A stretch of 20,234 nt of DNA from a virus: IMG/VR virus record IMGVR_UViG_3300034418_005428, positions 1 to 20,234 of that record. One strand, written 5' to 3'. The translations under genes were made by a program, and so were the position numbers. Under the pieces are notes generated by a model. It made no database searches and had not been told where the DNA came from. It was given only the letters and a program-made list of their open reading frames with translations. Shown here one piece after another: positions 7,700-14,303 of the stretch. Positions within the stretch are counted from its first letter, which is position 1. The number at the start of each line of letters is the position of its first letter.

Positions 7700-8757
7700 C
7701 TTGCCTCTTTACTTAATGGTAATAATTCTCTTTTATATGCCCCTGAAATAAAATATTTCAAGATATGTCCAACAGGATATGCCTCATTATCGTTTCTATT
7801 GGCAACAACTGCTTTTTTGAACATTTTATAAGCTTCATGCTTTTGTTTAGGGTCAGTAATAAAGTCTTTGATATAACTCAATACTGACTGCATGTTTTTT
7901 CCATATTTTTTTGTTAGTCCTGACATATCGTATTCACGATAGTATCTTTCTTGCACCAACATCTCAGGAAATATATCTATGACCTGAGAATATAAAAGTG
8001 GGTCTAAAGTTCTTAGTTTGTGAAACTTTTTGGCAGCCTCTTGATGTATTGGTGTCGCAACTCTCAAAGAGTCTCCATTCCATACTTGCCAATCATAAAT
8101 AGGACAATAATCAATATTGTTATCGTAAAAATATCTAAATATGTCATTTTCCTCCCAATCGTATACTGGTTTCACCAATTTTATATTAGGCATATTTATT
8201 TTTGTTCCACAAATGTAGTTTTCATTGATTTTATTCATGCAAGATGCATATCTAATCAAACTTTCACTTGCCCTTATACCATTGATATAAGCAATTTTAC
8301 CTGAATAATATTCTGCAACTAAATGGTCCATGGTATCCTGTGAGAACACCCTGTCATCGTCAACAGTTATCGCATAATCAGGTATTGGTCTTATATGCTT
8401 TCTATCTTTATCCCATTGGATATATGTATGAGTTTGACCTAAAATATATTTTTGACTGTAAAGTGGCACACAGAAATACTTCATGTCTACCCAGTCTTTT
8501 TGTCTATACTCATTGACAAAATCTACAATGGCATTAGATATTAATTCTTCATCTCTAAATACCACATTGACTTTTTCTATCCCCCTGCTGTTTGCCACTT
8601 CTTTTACAAGATGCAGTGCAGCAAGACTATCTTTTCCACCACTGAACATTACCACAATGGTATCAAAGGTGTCAAATACATGGTTAATTCTTTTTATAGC
8701 CTCATCATAGACATTGGTTTCTATGTAGACTCTTTCTCTTTTTCTAAACTTCGCCAT
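7696..8757 (-). CDS. PAPS-reductase-family ATP pyrophosphatase, IbrA/DndC-like
   Basis: The 353-residue protein has the PP-loop SGGKDS at residues 39-44 (MFSGGKDSLAAL), the family signature of adenylating ATP pyrophosphatases. It then shows GIRASES (160-166) and PVYDWEENDIFRYF (197-210), both typical of PAPS-reductase-like proteins. Close relatives are IbrA and, more distantly, DndC, which helps put sulfur into the DNA backbone. Enzymes of this class activate a substrate with ATP. The ATG at 8755-8757 is preferred to the TTG one codon upstream. It overlaps the first ParB gene by 14 bases and the second by 4. No DndA, DndD or DndE homologue is in the window, so phosphorothioation is not proven. 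Confidence 0.85.
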   Translation of the reverse strand: MAKFRKRERVYIETNVYDEAIKRINHVFDTFDTIVVMFSGGKDSLAALHLVKEVANSRGIEKVNVVFRDEELISNAIVDFVNEYRQKDWVDMKYFCVPLYSQKYILGQTHTYIQWDKDRKHIRPIPDYAITVDDDRVFSQDTMDHLVAEYYSGKIAYINGIRASESLIRYASCMNKINENYICGTKINMPNIKLVKPVYDWEENDIFRYFYDNNIDYCPIYDWQVWNGDSLRVATPIHQEAAKKFHKLRTLDPLLYSQVIDIFPEMLVQERYYREYDMSGLTKKYGKNMQSVLSYIKDFITDPKQKHEAYKMFKKAVVANRNDNEAYPVGHILKYFISGAYKRELLPLSKEAR

Positions 8758-9358
8758 CAATCATTTCTGACACATGCTTGTCAATACGACTTGAATGTGT
8801 TTCCAAATGTGGATATTTTTCCTTTAATAATTGCAGGAAATTATGCCAATTAGACTGTTGCTGTTCATTGTCAAATATAATGTTATATTGAATAATGGCA
8901 TTTCCATACTTTTCATTCTCAGGAACATATTTATCATCAGATAAGTCAAACTCCTTTGAAACTGTATCAAAGAATAATTCATTCTCTTTAAATCCCCAAT
9001 TTAACAATTCGTCAATGTCAAACTCATTGGCTAATTTATCCCAATCCCATGTACCACTATTTTTGTTGAGTCTAATATTTAATTCTCTTTCTTGTGCTTT
9101 AGAAAGATTTAATTCAACACATGGTACTTCTGCGATATTCAACATTTTAGCAATTTTCAGTCTTTGGTGTCCACCTACGACATAATTTTTTCTTTTGGGA
9201 TTTACATTGATGATTATTGGGTCAATAAAACCAAATGTTTCAATAGATTTTTTCAAATCCTCATGTTGTTTTTCAGACAACTGTCTTGGATTATATTCTG
9301 CCTCAACGAGTTCGTTGATTTTCTTTTGAACTATTTCTATGTTTCTGACTGCAGCCAA
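8744..9358 (-). CDS. ParB-like protein, first of the modification cassette
   Basis: The 204-residue protein has a complete ParB N-terminal domain: EYNPRQLS (21-28), GFIDPIIIN (43-51), GGHQRLK (62-68), VPCVELNL (78-85) and LNKNSGTWDWDKLA (97-110). This last motif and the following DELLNWGFKENEL are usual in phage ParB proteins that carry a C-terminal adenine methyltransferase; here that domain is absent and a short tail follows. The start is TTG at 9356-9358, with AAAGGG 9 bases upstream and no ATG available. It is the first gene of the leftward late operon. ParB/Srx domains may bind CTP or DNA or cleave DNA. Confidence 0.82.
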   Translation of the reverse strand: MAAVRNIEIVQKKINELVEAEYNPRQLSEKQHEDLKKSIETFGFIDPIIINVNPKRKNYVVGGHQRLKIAKMLNIAEVPCVELNLSKAQERELNIRLNKNSGTWDWDKLANEFDIDELLNWGFKENELFFDTVSKEFDLSDDKYVPENEKYGNAIIQYNIIFDNEQQQSNWHNFLQLLKEKYPHLETHSSRIDKHVSEMIDGEV

Positions 9359-9417
9359 AATAGTATCCCTTTGTTTCAGGTTATGTTCGTAAAGACGAAA
9401 ATAGGGTTTTACCCCTC

Positions 9418-9446
9418 TATATAAGAACTCAGTTCGTTTACAAAAT
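9418..9446 (-). promoter_or_regulatory. Candidate late promoter with a palindrome in its spacer
   Basis: On the minus strand, ATTTTG (9441-9446) and TATATA (9418-9423) are separated by 17 bases. The -35 is poor, as expected for an activator-dependent promoter. The spacer holds an 11-bp palindrome, GAACTCAGTTC (9425-9435), a possible operator. Downstream, before the first ParB gene, lie two short hairpins (GGG/CCC at about 9401-9420 and CGT/ACG at about 9388-9397). Placement is by sequence resemblance only. Confidence 0.45.
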
Positions 9447-9515
9447 TAGGTCTTTTTTATCTGTCTGTGGCTCTAAGTCTTGATATTGTTGATGAAAAAA
9501 AATTATCCATGATAC

Positions 9516-9552
9516 AAAAAAGCCCCACTCTTACTATATAAGTTGCAGGGCT
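9516..9552 (-). terminator. Rho-independent terminator of the early operon
   Basis: On the minus strand a stem AGCCC/GGGCT (9548-9552 with 9521-9526), extended by further pairs including CTT/AAG, closes a loop and is followed by six Ts (plus-strand A-run 9516-9521). It lies about 24 bases past the stop of the last early gene at 9576. It should stop early leftward transcription before the late promoter. Confidence 0.85.
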
Positions 9553-9575
9553 CTTTCGTTTAGTAGCCAACCAAA

Positions 9576-9962
9576 TTATAGGTCTCTTGTATGTATGCTA
9601 TAATTCAAGTTCGTGTTTTTTTTCAAGTAATCCACCAACACAGTATAACCTACATCATCTAAGGCTGCACTTTGTGCACCATTGTCAAATCTTGGGTTAT
9701 ACTCAAACTCTACTGTATATCCCCAATATTCGTCATATTTCAAAAAACCTTCTGCAGCAAGGGCTTTCAAGGTTTTGTCAGATTTCTTACCATTAAAACC
9801 TAATGCAGTCCAACGACTATACCAAGGACCATTGTAATATGTATCCTCAGGTGTCAAGCCTTTTGTCTTTCTATATTGTGTAAGCCATTCAGCGACTGCC
9901 TCCTTAGCCAACTCAACACCTTCCTTGTAGGTCTTAATAATATACTCAGTTTCCATATTCAT
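9576..9962 (-). CDS. Early protein of unknown function
   Basis: The 128-residue protein was not recognised. It begins with an amphipathic helix (residues 5-30), then an aromatic-rich stretch PWYSRWTALGFNGKK (46-60) and a segment KALAAEGFLKYDEYWGYTVE (66-85) that could be a small winged-helix-like fold. AAGGAGG lies 7 bases before the ATG. The start overlaps the stop of the preceding gene (TAATG). It is the last gene of the promoter-proximal unit that starts at 10589. A terminator follows it. Confidence 0.75.
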   Translation of the reverse strand: MNMETEYIIKTYKEGVELAKEAVAEWLTQYRKTKGLTPEDTYYNGPWYSRWTALGFNGKKSDKTLKALAAEGFLKYDEYWGYTVEFEYNPRFDNGAQSAALDDVGYTVLVDYLKKNTNLNYSIHTRDL

Positions 9963-10252
9963 TATGCAACCTCCTTACCATATAGAAGTTCAATTCTCCA
10001 ATCGTGCCATTCATTATAAGTATCAAACTTAGGCTGCTCAATGAATTCCTGCCATTTCATGTAAGTATGCTCAGAATCAAATAATTTTGTAAACTCATCA
10101 GCATCCTTCATAGTCCAATAGTCATGTATAGGATTCCAACAACTTCTACAGACTATACCAAACTCAGTTCCTTTGTCACTTGCACCACAACAACTCGAGA
10201 ATTGTAGTGTTATATCGTCATTCTTAAACTCTTTTTCTATAATTATACTCAT
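9962..10252 (-). CDS. Small zinc-ribbon-like early protein
   Basis: The 96-residue protein has a cysteine pair at 21-22 (SSCCGASDKG) and a second at 35 and 38 (CRSCWNPI), enough for a zinc ribbon. The rest is rich in Trp and acidic residues (KWQEFIEQPKFDTYNEWHDW). AAGGAGAAC lies 5 bases before the ATG. It is cotranscribed with its neighbours. A role as a nucleic-acid or protein binder is likely only by fold; function unknown. Confidence 0.7.
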   Translation of the reverse strand: MSIIIEKEFKNDDITLQFSSCCGASDKGTEFGIVCRSCWNPIHDYWTMKDADEFTKLFDSEHTYMKWQEFIEQPKFDTYNEWHDWRIELLYGKEVA

Positions 10253-10270
10253 TTTTCGTTCTCCTTTTTT

Positions 10271-10528
10271 TTAATATATACAATTAAATCCAGTGAAATG
10301 TGCACCATTTGCTGCTGCAATCTGACCATTCCAAATAATAGTCCATCTTCCACTCATTGTTCTACATCTAATATAACAAGCACCAAGTTTCAAAAGTCCT
10401 TGTACTCTTTCATCCTTCTGCATTGCTCTATTCAAGTTATCTTCAGTAGCATAAGTTTTTGCATAATCATCAATTGCAATCTCTCTACCTTTAATATCAT
10501 TTTCAAATGTTGTTCTGTTGTTTTCCAT
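10271..10528 (-). CDS. Early protein of unknown function
   Basis: The 85-residue protein starts MENNRTTFENDIKGREIAID. The ATG at 10526-10528 is chosen over one 9 codons upstream because AAAAAGGAGAAC lies just before it. It has an N-terminal acidic helical half and a C-terminal half with two cysteines (GACYIRCRT) and WTIIWNGQIAAANGAHFTG. It is the first gene behind promoter 10561-10589 and so is probably expressed strongly. No family was recognised. Confidence 0.72.
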   Translation of the reverse strand: MENNRTTFENDIKGREIAIDDYAKTYATEDNLNRAMQKDERVQGLLKLGACYIRCRTMSGRWTIIWNGQIAAANGAHFTGFNCIY

Positions 10529-10560
10529 TTTTTGTTCTCCTTTTTGTTTCAACATATAAG

Positions 10561-10589
10561 ATATTACATGCCTGAATCAATACATACAA
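10561..10589 (-). promoter_or_regulatory. Early promoter (class member C)
   Basis: On the minus strand TTGTAT (10584-10589) and TAATAT (10561-10566) are separated by 17 bases. The spacer begins GTATTGA, shared with two plus-strand promoters. Five bases past the -10 comes ATGTTGAA, again shared. It lies directly after the sigma-like gene stop and drives the genes at 10528-9576. Confidence 0.78.
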
Positions 10590-10889
10590 CTATTTTCGTA
10601 AAAATTTTTCCTTAACGAAAACTGCTGCTTTTTGGAGTTTTTTGGATGCCCTATGGAAATAGACTCGTGCTGTGCTTTCTTCTATTCCTAAGGTTAAAGA
10701 TATGTCTTTGAAACTTCTTTGATACAGTGTTCGGTCTATGAACACTTCATACTCTTGTTTGCTAAATTCTTTCGATGCTACGATACCTGCCATCATAAAT
10801 CTAATTCGTCTTTTAATATTTTTTTCTTCCTTAGATATTTCATCTAAGAGTTGTTGATACCCAAAAGCCTCGTTATCAATATGTTTCAT
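10590..10889 (-). CDS. Sigma-70 region 4-like transcription factor
   Basis: The 99-residue protein has a C-terminal helix-turn-helix at about residues 58-86 (RSFKDISLTLGIEESTARVY then FHRASKKL) that matches sigma-factor region 4, the domain that binds the -35 element. It is preceded by a helical, charged N-terminal half (EEKNIKRRIRFMMAGIVASK). No region 2 is visible, so it is not a full sigma factor and may be a modulator of RNA polymerase or an activator. Its start overlaps the preceding gene by 14 bases and has no clear ribosome site. It may control the weak late promoter near 9430; this is inference. Confidence 0.75.
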   Translation of the reverse strand: MKHIDNEAFGYQQLLDEISKEEKNIKRRIRFMMAGIVASKEFSKQEYEVFIDRTLYQRSFKDISLTLGIEESTARVYFHRASKKLQKAAVFVKEKFLRK

Positions 10890-11241
10890 AGGTAAGTTCT
10901 AATTCAGGGAAATGTTCCACTAAATCTTTTTTCTTAATCCTTTCAATTATTCTTCTATGTGGTCGTATCGTATTTTTTAAAGTTCCATATTGGAATCTAA
11001 CCCAACTTAATAAAAAGTATTGATTGTTGTCAATCTTAATCATGCCCAACTTATCAAGTATTTGTTGTGGTATCTCTTTATCAAATCCAGTATAGAATTT
11101 AATCACTTCATCGTCATACTCCCAAAAACCATCAAAAGAACATGTACTTGTAATGAACATCCAAAGCACTTTTTCATCATTGGACATTTTGCGAAACCAT
11201 TGCTTTTTAAAAATATCAGCATCCATAAATCGCTTTACCAT
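10876..11241 (-). CDS. Winged-helix replication-type protein
   Basis: The 121-residue protein begins MVKRFMDADIFKKQWFRKMS and continues DEKVLWMFITSTCSFDGFWE, a pattern found at the N-terminus of phage replication organiser / initiator-like proteins (KRF...D..IW...WF..L....K.LW.YL...CD..G.W). It includes IPQQILDKLGMIKIDNNQYF (about 56-75) and a basic tail (RPHRRIIERIKKK). The longer phage versions add a helicase-loader domain, which is missing here. The ATG at 11239-11241 is chosen because GGAGG lies 6 bases upstream. It overlaps the exonuclease gene by 7 bases. Confidence 0.72.
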   Translation of the reverse strand: MVKRFMDADIFKKQWFRKMSNDEKVLWMFITSTCSFDGFWEYDDEVIKFYTGFDKEIPQQILDKLGMIKIDNNQYFLLSWVRFQYGTLKNTIRPHRRIIERIKKKDLVEHFPELELTYETY

Positions 11242-11879
11242 TTGTAACCTCCACTTGTTTTTAAATCCTGCAAGTTTAAACAATTCTGAAACACTTTCCA
11301 ACCCCAATCTAAATCTTTCTTGGTTATCTTGTATTCTTTGTATTCTTTTTTGTCTTTACTCAGTTTTAAAATTATACCACCAGTGATTTTATTACCAGTA
11401 TTTTCTTCATATAGTTGTCTATATGCTGCTAATTGAACAATGTATTCATCATGGCAACTATTTGAGGTTTTAAAATCTAAGATATAATATTTACCTCGTT
11501 CTTTGAATATGCAATCCACTGTGCCACCAAACTTATATTTCTCACTGACTAATTTAATTTCTGTATCACATATCTGCCACTTCTTGCCCTGCTGCCAATC
11601 CCAATATCCATAATAGGCTGTCTTAGCCTCAGATATCTGTGTTGGTGTATAATTGTCAAGAATAACTGATTTGCCTTCTATGAAACTTTCAATCATCTTG
11701 TGTGCCAATGTACCAGTTTTTCCTGCATTAGTAAGAATCTTCATAGAATCATCACCATTTAGACAATGCTTCCTTGTCCAACCAATTAAGACTTGTTTAT
11801 TCCAACCTAATTGGGCATTGATAATAGTTGTCACTGACTTTACTCTTTTATCATTGACCTTGTATATAGTATGGCTCAT
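11235..11879 (-). CDS. RecB/Cas4-type PD-(D/E)XK exonuclease
   Basis: The 214-residue protein shows the full motif set of the RecB-like nuclease family: TLAH (H60), E107, FGGTVD (D122), YILDFKTS (D135, K137) and the QxxxY motif (Q149-Y153, QLAAYRQLY). Such enzymes are phage exonucleases that make single-strand ends for recombination and recycle host DNA. No four-cysteine iron-sulfur cluster is visible, so it is nearer RecB-like phage exonucleases than typical Cas4. It overlaps the next upstream gene by 4 bases (ATGA). Together with SSB it suggests a recombination-repair module. Confidence 0.88.
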   Translation of the reverse strand: MSHTIYKVNDKRVKSVTTIINAQLGWNKQVLIGWTRKHCLNGDDSMKILTNAGKTGTLAHKMIESFIEGKSVILDNYTPTQISEAKTAYYGYWDWQQGKKWQICDTEIKLVSEKYKFGGTVDCIFKERGKYYILDFKTSNSCHDEYIVQLAAYRQLYEENTGNKITGGIILKLSKDKKEYKEYKITKKDLDWGWKVFQNCLNLQDLKTSGGYKW

Positions 11880-12142
11880 TTGTAGTCCTCAATCCATGAT
11901 TTTTGTTTTAAATTGCTTATTGAATTGTAGAAGTCAAAGACTTGCCATTGTCTTCCATGTTCTTTGTAAAACTCCTCTCTTTCCTTTAAATGCTCAGGAC
12001 ACCATGCATCATAGTTTTTGAATTTTTGCATTCTTTCTTCCAATGAACCTGCATACTTACCAAATTGTTTATATGTAGGGTGCGATTCTTTTATTTTTTT
12101 GTTTTTGTTTTGCCATGCTTTTTCTCTATTATTTAATTTCAT
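11876..12142 (-). CDS. Small basic early protein, function unknown
   Basis: The 88-residue protein is rich in Lys, Glu and aromatic residues (KLNNREKAWQNKNKKIKESH, then EREEFYKEHGRQWQVFDFYN). No family was recognised. It has one internal cysteine-proline motif (AWCPEHLKEREEF). It overlaps a newly read 50-residue gene upstream by 4 bases (ATGA) and the exonuclease gene downstream by 4 bases. GGTGGAGGA precedes the ATG. Tight coupling to the exonuclease suggests a partner or regulator; that is inference only. Confidence 0.72.
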   Translation of the reverse strand: MKLNNREKAWQNKNKKIKESHPTYKQFGKYAGSLEERMQKFKNYDAWCPEHLKEREEFYKEHGRQWQVFDFYNSISNLKQKSWIEDYK

Positions 12143-12291
12143 TCCTCCACCTTTTTTATTCCATTCATATTATTATAACTGATAAATTCATATCCTATCT
12201 CAGTGAGTTCAGCAATAAGTTTGATTATTTTTTTGTGAATCTCCACTGCTTTTATCATTCTTCTATATTTTTCTGCCTCATCAGTCTTCAT
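12139..12291 (-). CDS. Small helical protein of 50 residues
   Basis: This short frame was found by reading the gap between the HNH gene and its downstream neighbour. It begins MKTDEAEKYRRMIKAVEIHK and ends NNMNGIKKVEE. GGAGG lies 9 bases before its ATG. It overlaps the HNH gene by 11 bases and the next gene by 4 (ATGA). The first 35 residues are predicted helix with a leucine/isoleucine heptad. No family was recognised. The overlap pattern, good ribosome site and fully open frame make it very likely real. Confidence 0.78.
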   Translation of the reverse strand: MKTDEAEKYRRMIKAVEIHKKIIKLIAELTEIGYEFISYNNMNGIKKVEE

Positions 12292-12694
12292 CTAAATAGT
12301 CCTCCGATTGTTTTATTCTTAAGTCATCTGTCATTAATTCTATTTCTTTTCTAAATTCTTTTGAGTTTAAATATTTCTTTTCTCCTGATTTCAATGTGCT
12401 ATTTCTTCTTTGCTGCAAAGCATCATATTTTTCTTGTCCAAGTCTTGCCAATACAAATTCTCTATGTTCATTGGGATTACCACCTAAATAAGCATGACAT
12501 CCATAACAAAGAGCCATTGTATTGTCCTCATCAAATCTTACAGTCCATGCACCTCTCGACCAATAATGACTACAGTGTAGAGCATTCGTAGGAGGTGTAT
12601 ATTGTTTTGAACATCTTTGACATGTCCAATTATCTCTTGTTCTTATATATTTACTCCAAGCAACATCACTTTGGAATAGTTTTACCTTAGGCAT
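12281..12694 (-). CDS. HNH endonuclease
   Basis: The 137-residue protein has CQRC (C25, C28), ALHCSHYWSRG (H40, H43), RFDEDN (N58) and LCYGCH (C63, C66, H67): a complete zinc-bound HNH nuclease core. The SHYxSR...RFDxxN...LCxxCH order recalls lambda NinG-like recombination endonucleases, but the link is not firm. Acidic and charged helices follow (residues 80-137). AAAGGAGAAC precedes the ATG. It lies in the early block beside SSB and exonuclease, where HNH nucleases help in DNA repair, branch cutting or host-DNA breakdown. Confidence 0.85.
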   Translation of the reverse strand: MPKVKLFQSDVAWSKYIRTRDNWTCQRCSKQYTPPTNALHCSHYWSRGAWTVRFDEDNTMALCYGCHAYLGGNPNEHREFVLARLGQEKYDALQQRRNSTLKSGEKKYLNSKEFRKEIELMTDDLRIKQSEDYLDED

Positions 12695-12713
12695 ATTGTT
12701 CTCCTTTGAAAAT

Positions 12714-12766
12714 GGGCTGTGGGTAGAATATGTTGAATAGTGGAGAACTACTTTTAGACACAGCCC
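12714..12766 (-). promoter_or_regulatory. Hairpin between ssb and the HNH gene
   Basis: An 8-bp stem GGGCTGTG (12714-12721) with CACAGCCC (12759-12766) closes a 37-base loop, which itself contains a smaller TAGT/ACTA hairpin. On the minus strand ATTTT follows, a weak T-tract, so it may attenuate transcription between ssb and the HNH gene. The plus-strand loop also carries ATGTTGAA...GGAGAAC, resembling the leader of the early promoters but in reverse orientation. Confidence 0.55.
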
Positions 12767-12777
12767 AAATCATTAAA

Positions 12778-13374
12778 TTAAAATGGTAAATCATCCTCAG
12801 GAACTTCCTCCACTTTTGGTTCCTCAAGTTTTACAGGCTGTGCAGGTGCTGCATCTTGATTTTCACATGCATCCACAAACGATTCAATTCTATTGAAGTT
12901 CTCAACAAATTGTTCTTTTGTCCAACTAAGCCCTTGTGCCATATAGACCTGCATTGTATTATTGAATATCATGCCGAATCTTGCACCATTATTCACAAAA
13001 GGTTTCTCTTTTGCTGCTTGTTCTTTTTTCAACATCTCGTCAAATTCATTAATTGACTTAGTGACTTGCTCAATTTTCTGCTCACTTCGTAATGCTGCAT
13101 CAACTTTCCAATAATACATCAATTGGTCATTCTTAGTAAAGGATTCATAACTCAATGATATCTCATCACCAATACTGAAGTCATCTAATTTTCTTTTCAA
13201 TGTATCACTTGCATCCAAAGTAAGCTGCTGACCATTCTGTAGAACATTGTATGCCCAAACAGAAAATGTACCACCTGAATACTGCTTTTCCTCACGAACA
13301 GCATTACTATTCAAAGTAAAGGTAACACTTGTACCTGGATTCTGTTTTAGTTTCTTTAAATCAATATAACTCAT
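12778..13374 (-). CDS. ssb: Single-stranded DNA-binding protein
   Basis: The 198-residue protein has a beta-rich OB-type domain (residues 1-95, with AYNVLQNGQQLTLDASDTL and YYWKVDAALRS), a helical middle, a Pro/Glu-rich linker (PAQPVKLEEPKVEE) and the acidic SSB tip EVPEDDLPF. That C-terminal tip is the protein-binding end of bacterial SSB and is the strongest evidence. It would coat single-stranded DNA during replication and recombination. AGGAGAAC lies 6 bases before its ATG. The OB domain is divergent from E. coli SSB. Confidence 0.85.
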   Translation of the reverse strand: MSYIDLKKLKQNPGTSVTFTLNSNAVREEKQYSGGTFSVWAYNVLQNGQQLTLDASDTLKRKLDDFSIGDEISLSYESFTKNDQLMYYWKVDAALRSEQKIEQVTKSINEFDEMLKKEQAAKEKPFVNNGARFGMIFNNTMQVYMAQGLSWTKEQFVENFNRIESFVDACENQDAAPAQPVKLEEPKVEEVPEDDLPF

Positions 13375-13383
13375 ATAGTTCTC

Positions 13384-13620
13384 CTATTTTCTATGCTCTG
13401 CAGAAGTTGGATTTGCTGATTTCAAATACTCATCTTCTGTAGGCTGTTTATCTTTTTCTACTTTTAACTCGTCTAATTTATGTTGAAAATTTTTTCTTAT
13501 CAACATAAAATTTTCTCTTATTTCATCCCTATCTGCATCACTGATTTGTGAACCACTGATTAGCAGCAACAACTTGTCAAAGAGTTCAATAGGAATGTCA
13601 GTTATCGTTATCTTATCCAT
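13384..13620 (-). CDS. Small helical early protein, unknown
   Basis: The 78-residue protein starts MDKITITDIPIELFDKLLLL and has a long charged helix (residues 25-60, DRDEIRENFMLIRKNFQHKL). GGAGG lies 9 bases before the ATG. It overlaps the upstream nuclease-like gene by 8 bases and ends 9 bases before ssb. A coiled-coil dimer is likely from the composition. No family was recognised. Confidence 0.7.
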   Translation of the reverse strand: MDKITITDIPIELFDKLLLLISGSQISDADRDEIRENFMLIRKNFQHKLDELKVEKDKQPTEDEYLKSANPTSAEHRK

Positions 13621-14056
13621 TCATCTTATCCTCCAATTGAGTTAGCCAACGAAACATTGGATTATTCATAGAACTTACCATGTAGTTACCAATTGTTCCT
13701 AAAAACTCCTGCACAGTCTGATTAGATTTAGACCATATACCCATATAGTAATATCTAACCACTTGACAATCAGCAATTACAATATCTCCTTTTTGTTTAG
13801 GATGCTGTATCTCAAGATACCATGCAAATTTCTTGTTATGTGATTTTTCCCAAGCATCACAGATTCTTGTATAAGCCAAGGTTTGTCCAGTAGGCACTTC
13901 TTTGTTTTCTTCTTTAACCTCCCCAAGAATCAATACTGTGTTATCTATTTCATAACAAAAGTCTATATCTGTTGGGGATTTGTTCCCATGCTGCAGACCA
14001 CTGAACAAGTGCATCTGCCGAAACAACTTGTCATTAATTATGCTGCGACTTGTCAT
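13613..14056 (-). CDS. PD-(D/E)XK nuclease-like protein
   Basis: The 147-residue protein has PTDIDFCYE (D30, D32), then a hydrophobic strand LILGEVKEE (E46, K48) and GQTLAYTR (Q58). This D...ExK...Q layout is that of a compact PD-(D/E)XK nuclease, as in small phage endonucleases. The remainder (HPKQKGDIVIADCQVVRYYY) is strand-rich. GGAGG lies 6 bases before the ATG, which overlaps the upstream gene by 23 bases. It might be a Holliday-junction or structure-specific nuclease, since none other is evident; that is inference. Confidence 0.72.
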   Translation of the reverse strand: MTSRSIINDKLFRQMHLFSGLQHGNKSPTDIDFCYEIDNTVLILGEVKEENKEVPTGQTLAYTRICDAWEKSHNKKFAWYLEIQHPKQKGDIVIADCQVVRYYYMGIWSKSNQTVQEFLGTIGNYMVSSMNNPMFRWLTQLEDKMNG

Positions 14057-14303
14057 TCATAGCCTCCATAAAAGTTTTCTTAAATGTATCTTTGAACTCT
14101 TGCTCAGCTTTTTGTTCTTCATAATGGTTTTTCACTTTTGCATAATGTATTGCATCAACGATTTCTCCAAACTCCTTTTGGTCATAATGCTTTATACTGA
14201 TTTCTTTAATCATGCCAATTGTATCTCGCATTAGTTCAAACACTTTACCAAGATGCTTATCTAACTCTTGTTCCATTATCTTAATTTTAGATTCTGTTGC
14301 CAT
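14034..14303 (-). CDS. Helical early protein, unknown
   Basis: The 89-residue protein starts MATESKIKIMEQELDKHLGK. ATG at 14301-14303 is chosen because AAGGAGG lies 6 bases upstream; a longer frame from 14354 has no good site. It is almost all helix, with charged Lys/Glu faces (KNHYEEQKAEQEFKDTFKKT), and ends in MNDKSQHN. It overlaps the DUF2958 gene by 17 bases and the nuclease-like gene by 23. No family was recognised. Confidence 0.7.
   Translation of the reverse strand: MATESKIKIMEQELDKHLGKVFELMRDTIGMIKEISIKHYDQKEFGEIVDAIHYAKVKNHYEEQKAEQEFKDTFKKTFMEAMNDKSQHN

Noticed and set aside
7696-8757. Full Dnd phosphorothioation system
   Set aside because: Only a DndC-like PP-loop protein is present. 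The cysteine desulfurase, DndD ATPase and DndE are not in the window, and the partner genes fit the IbrA/IbrB type better.
9588-9608. TTGTAT ... TATAAT on the plus strand
   Set aside because: The spacing is only 6 bases and it lies inside a minus-strand coding gene, so it is not a promoter.
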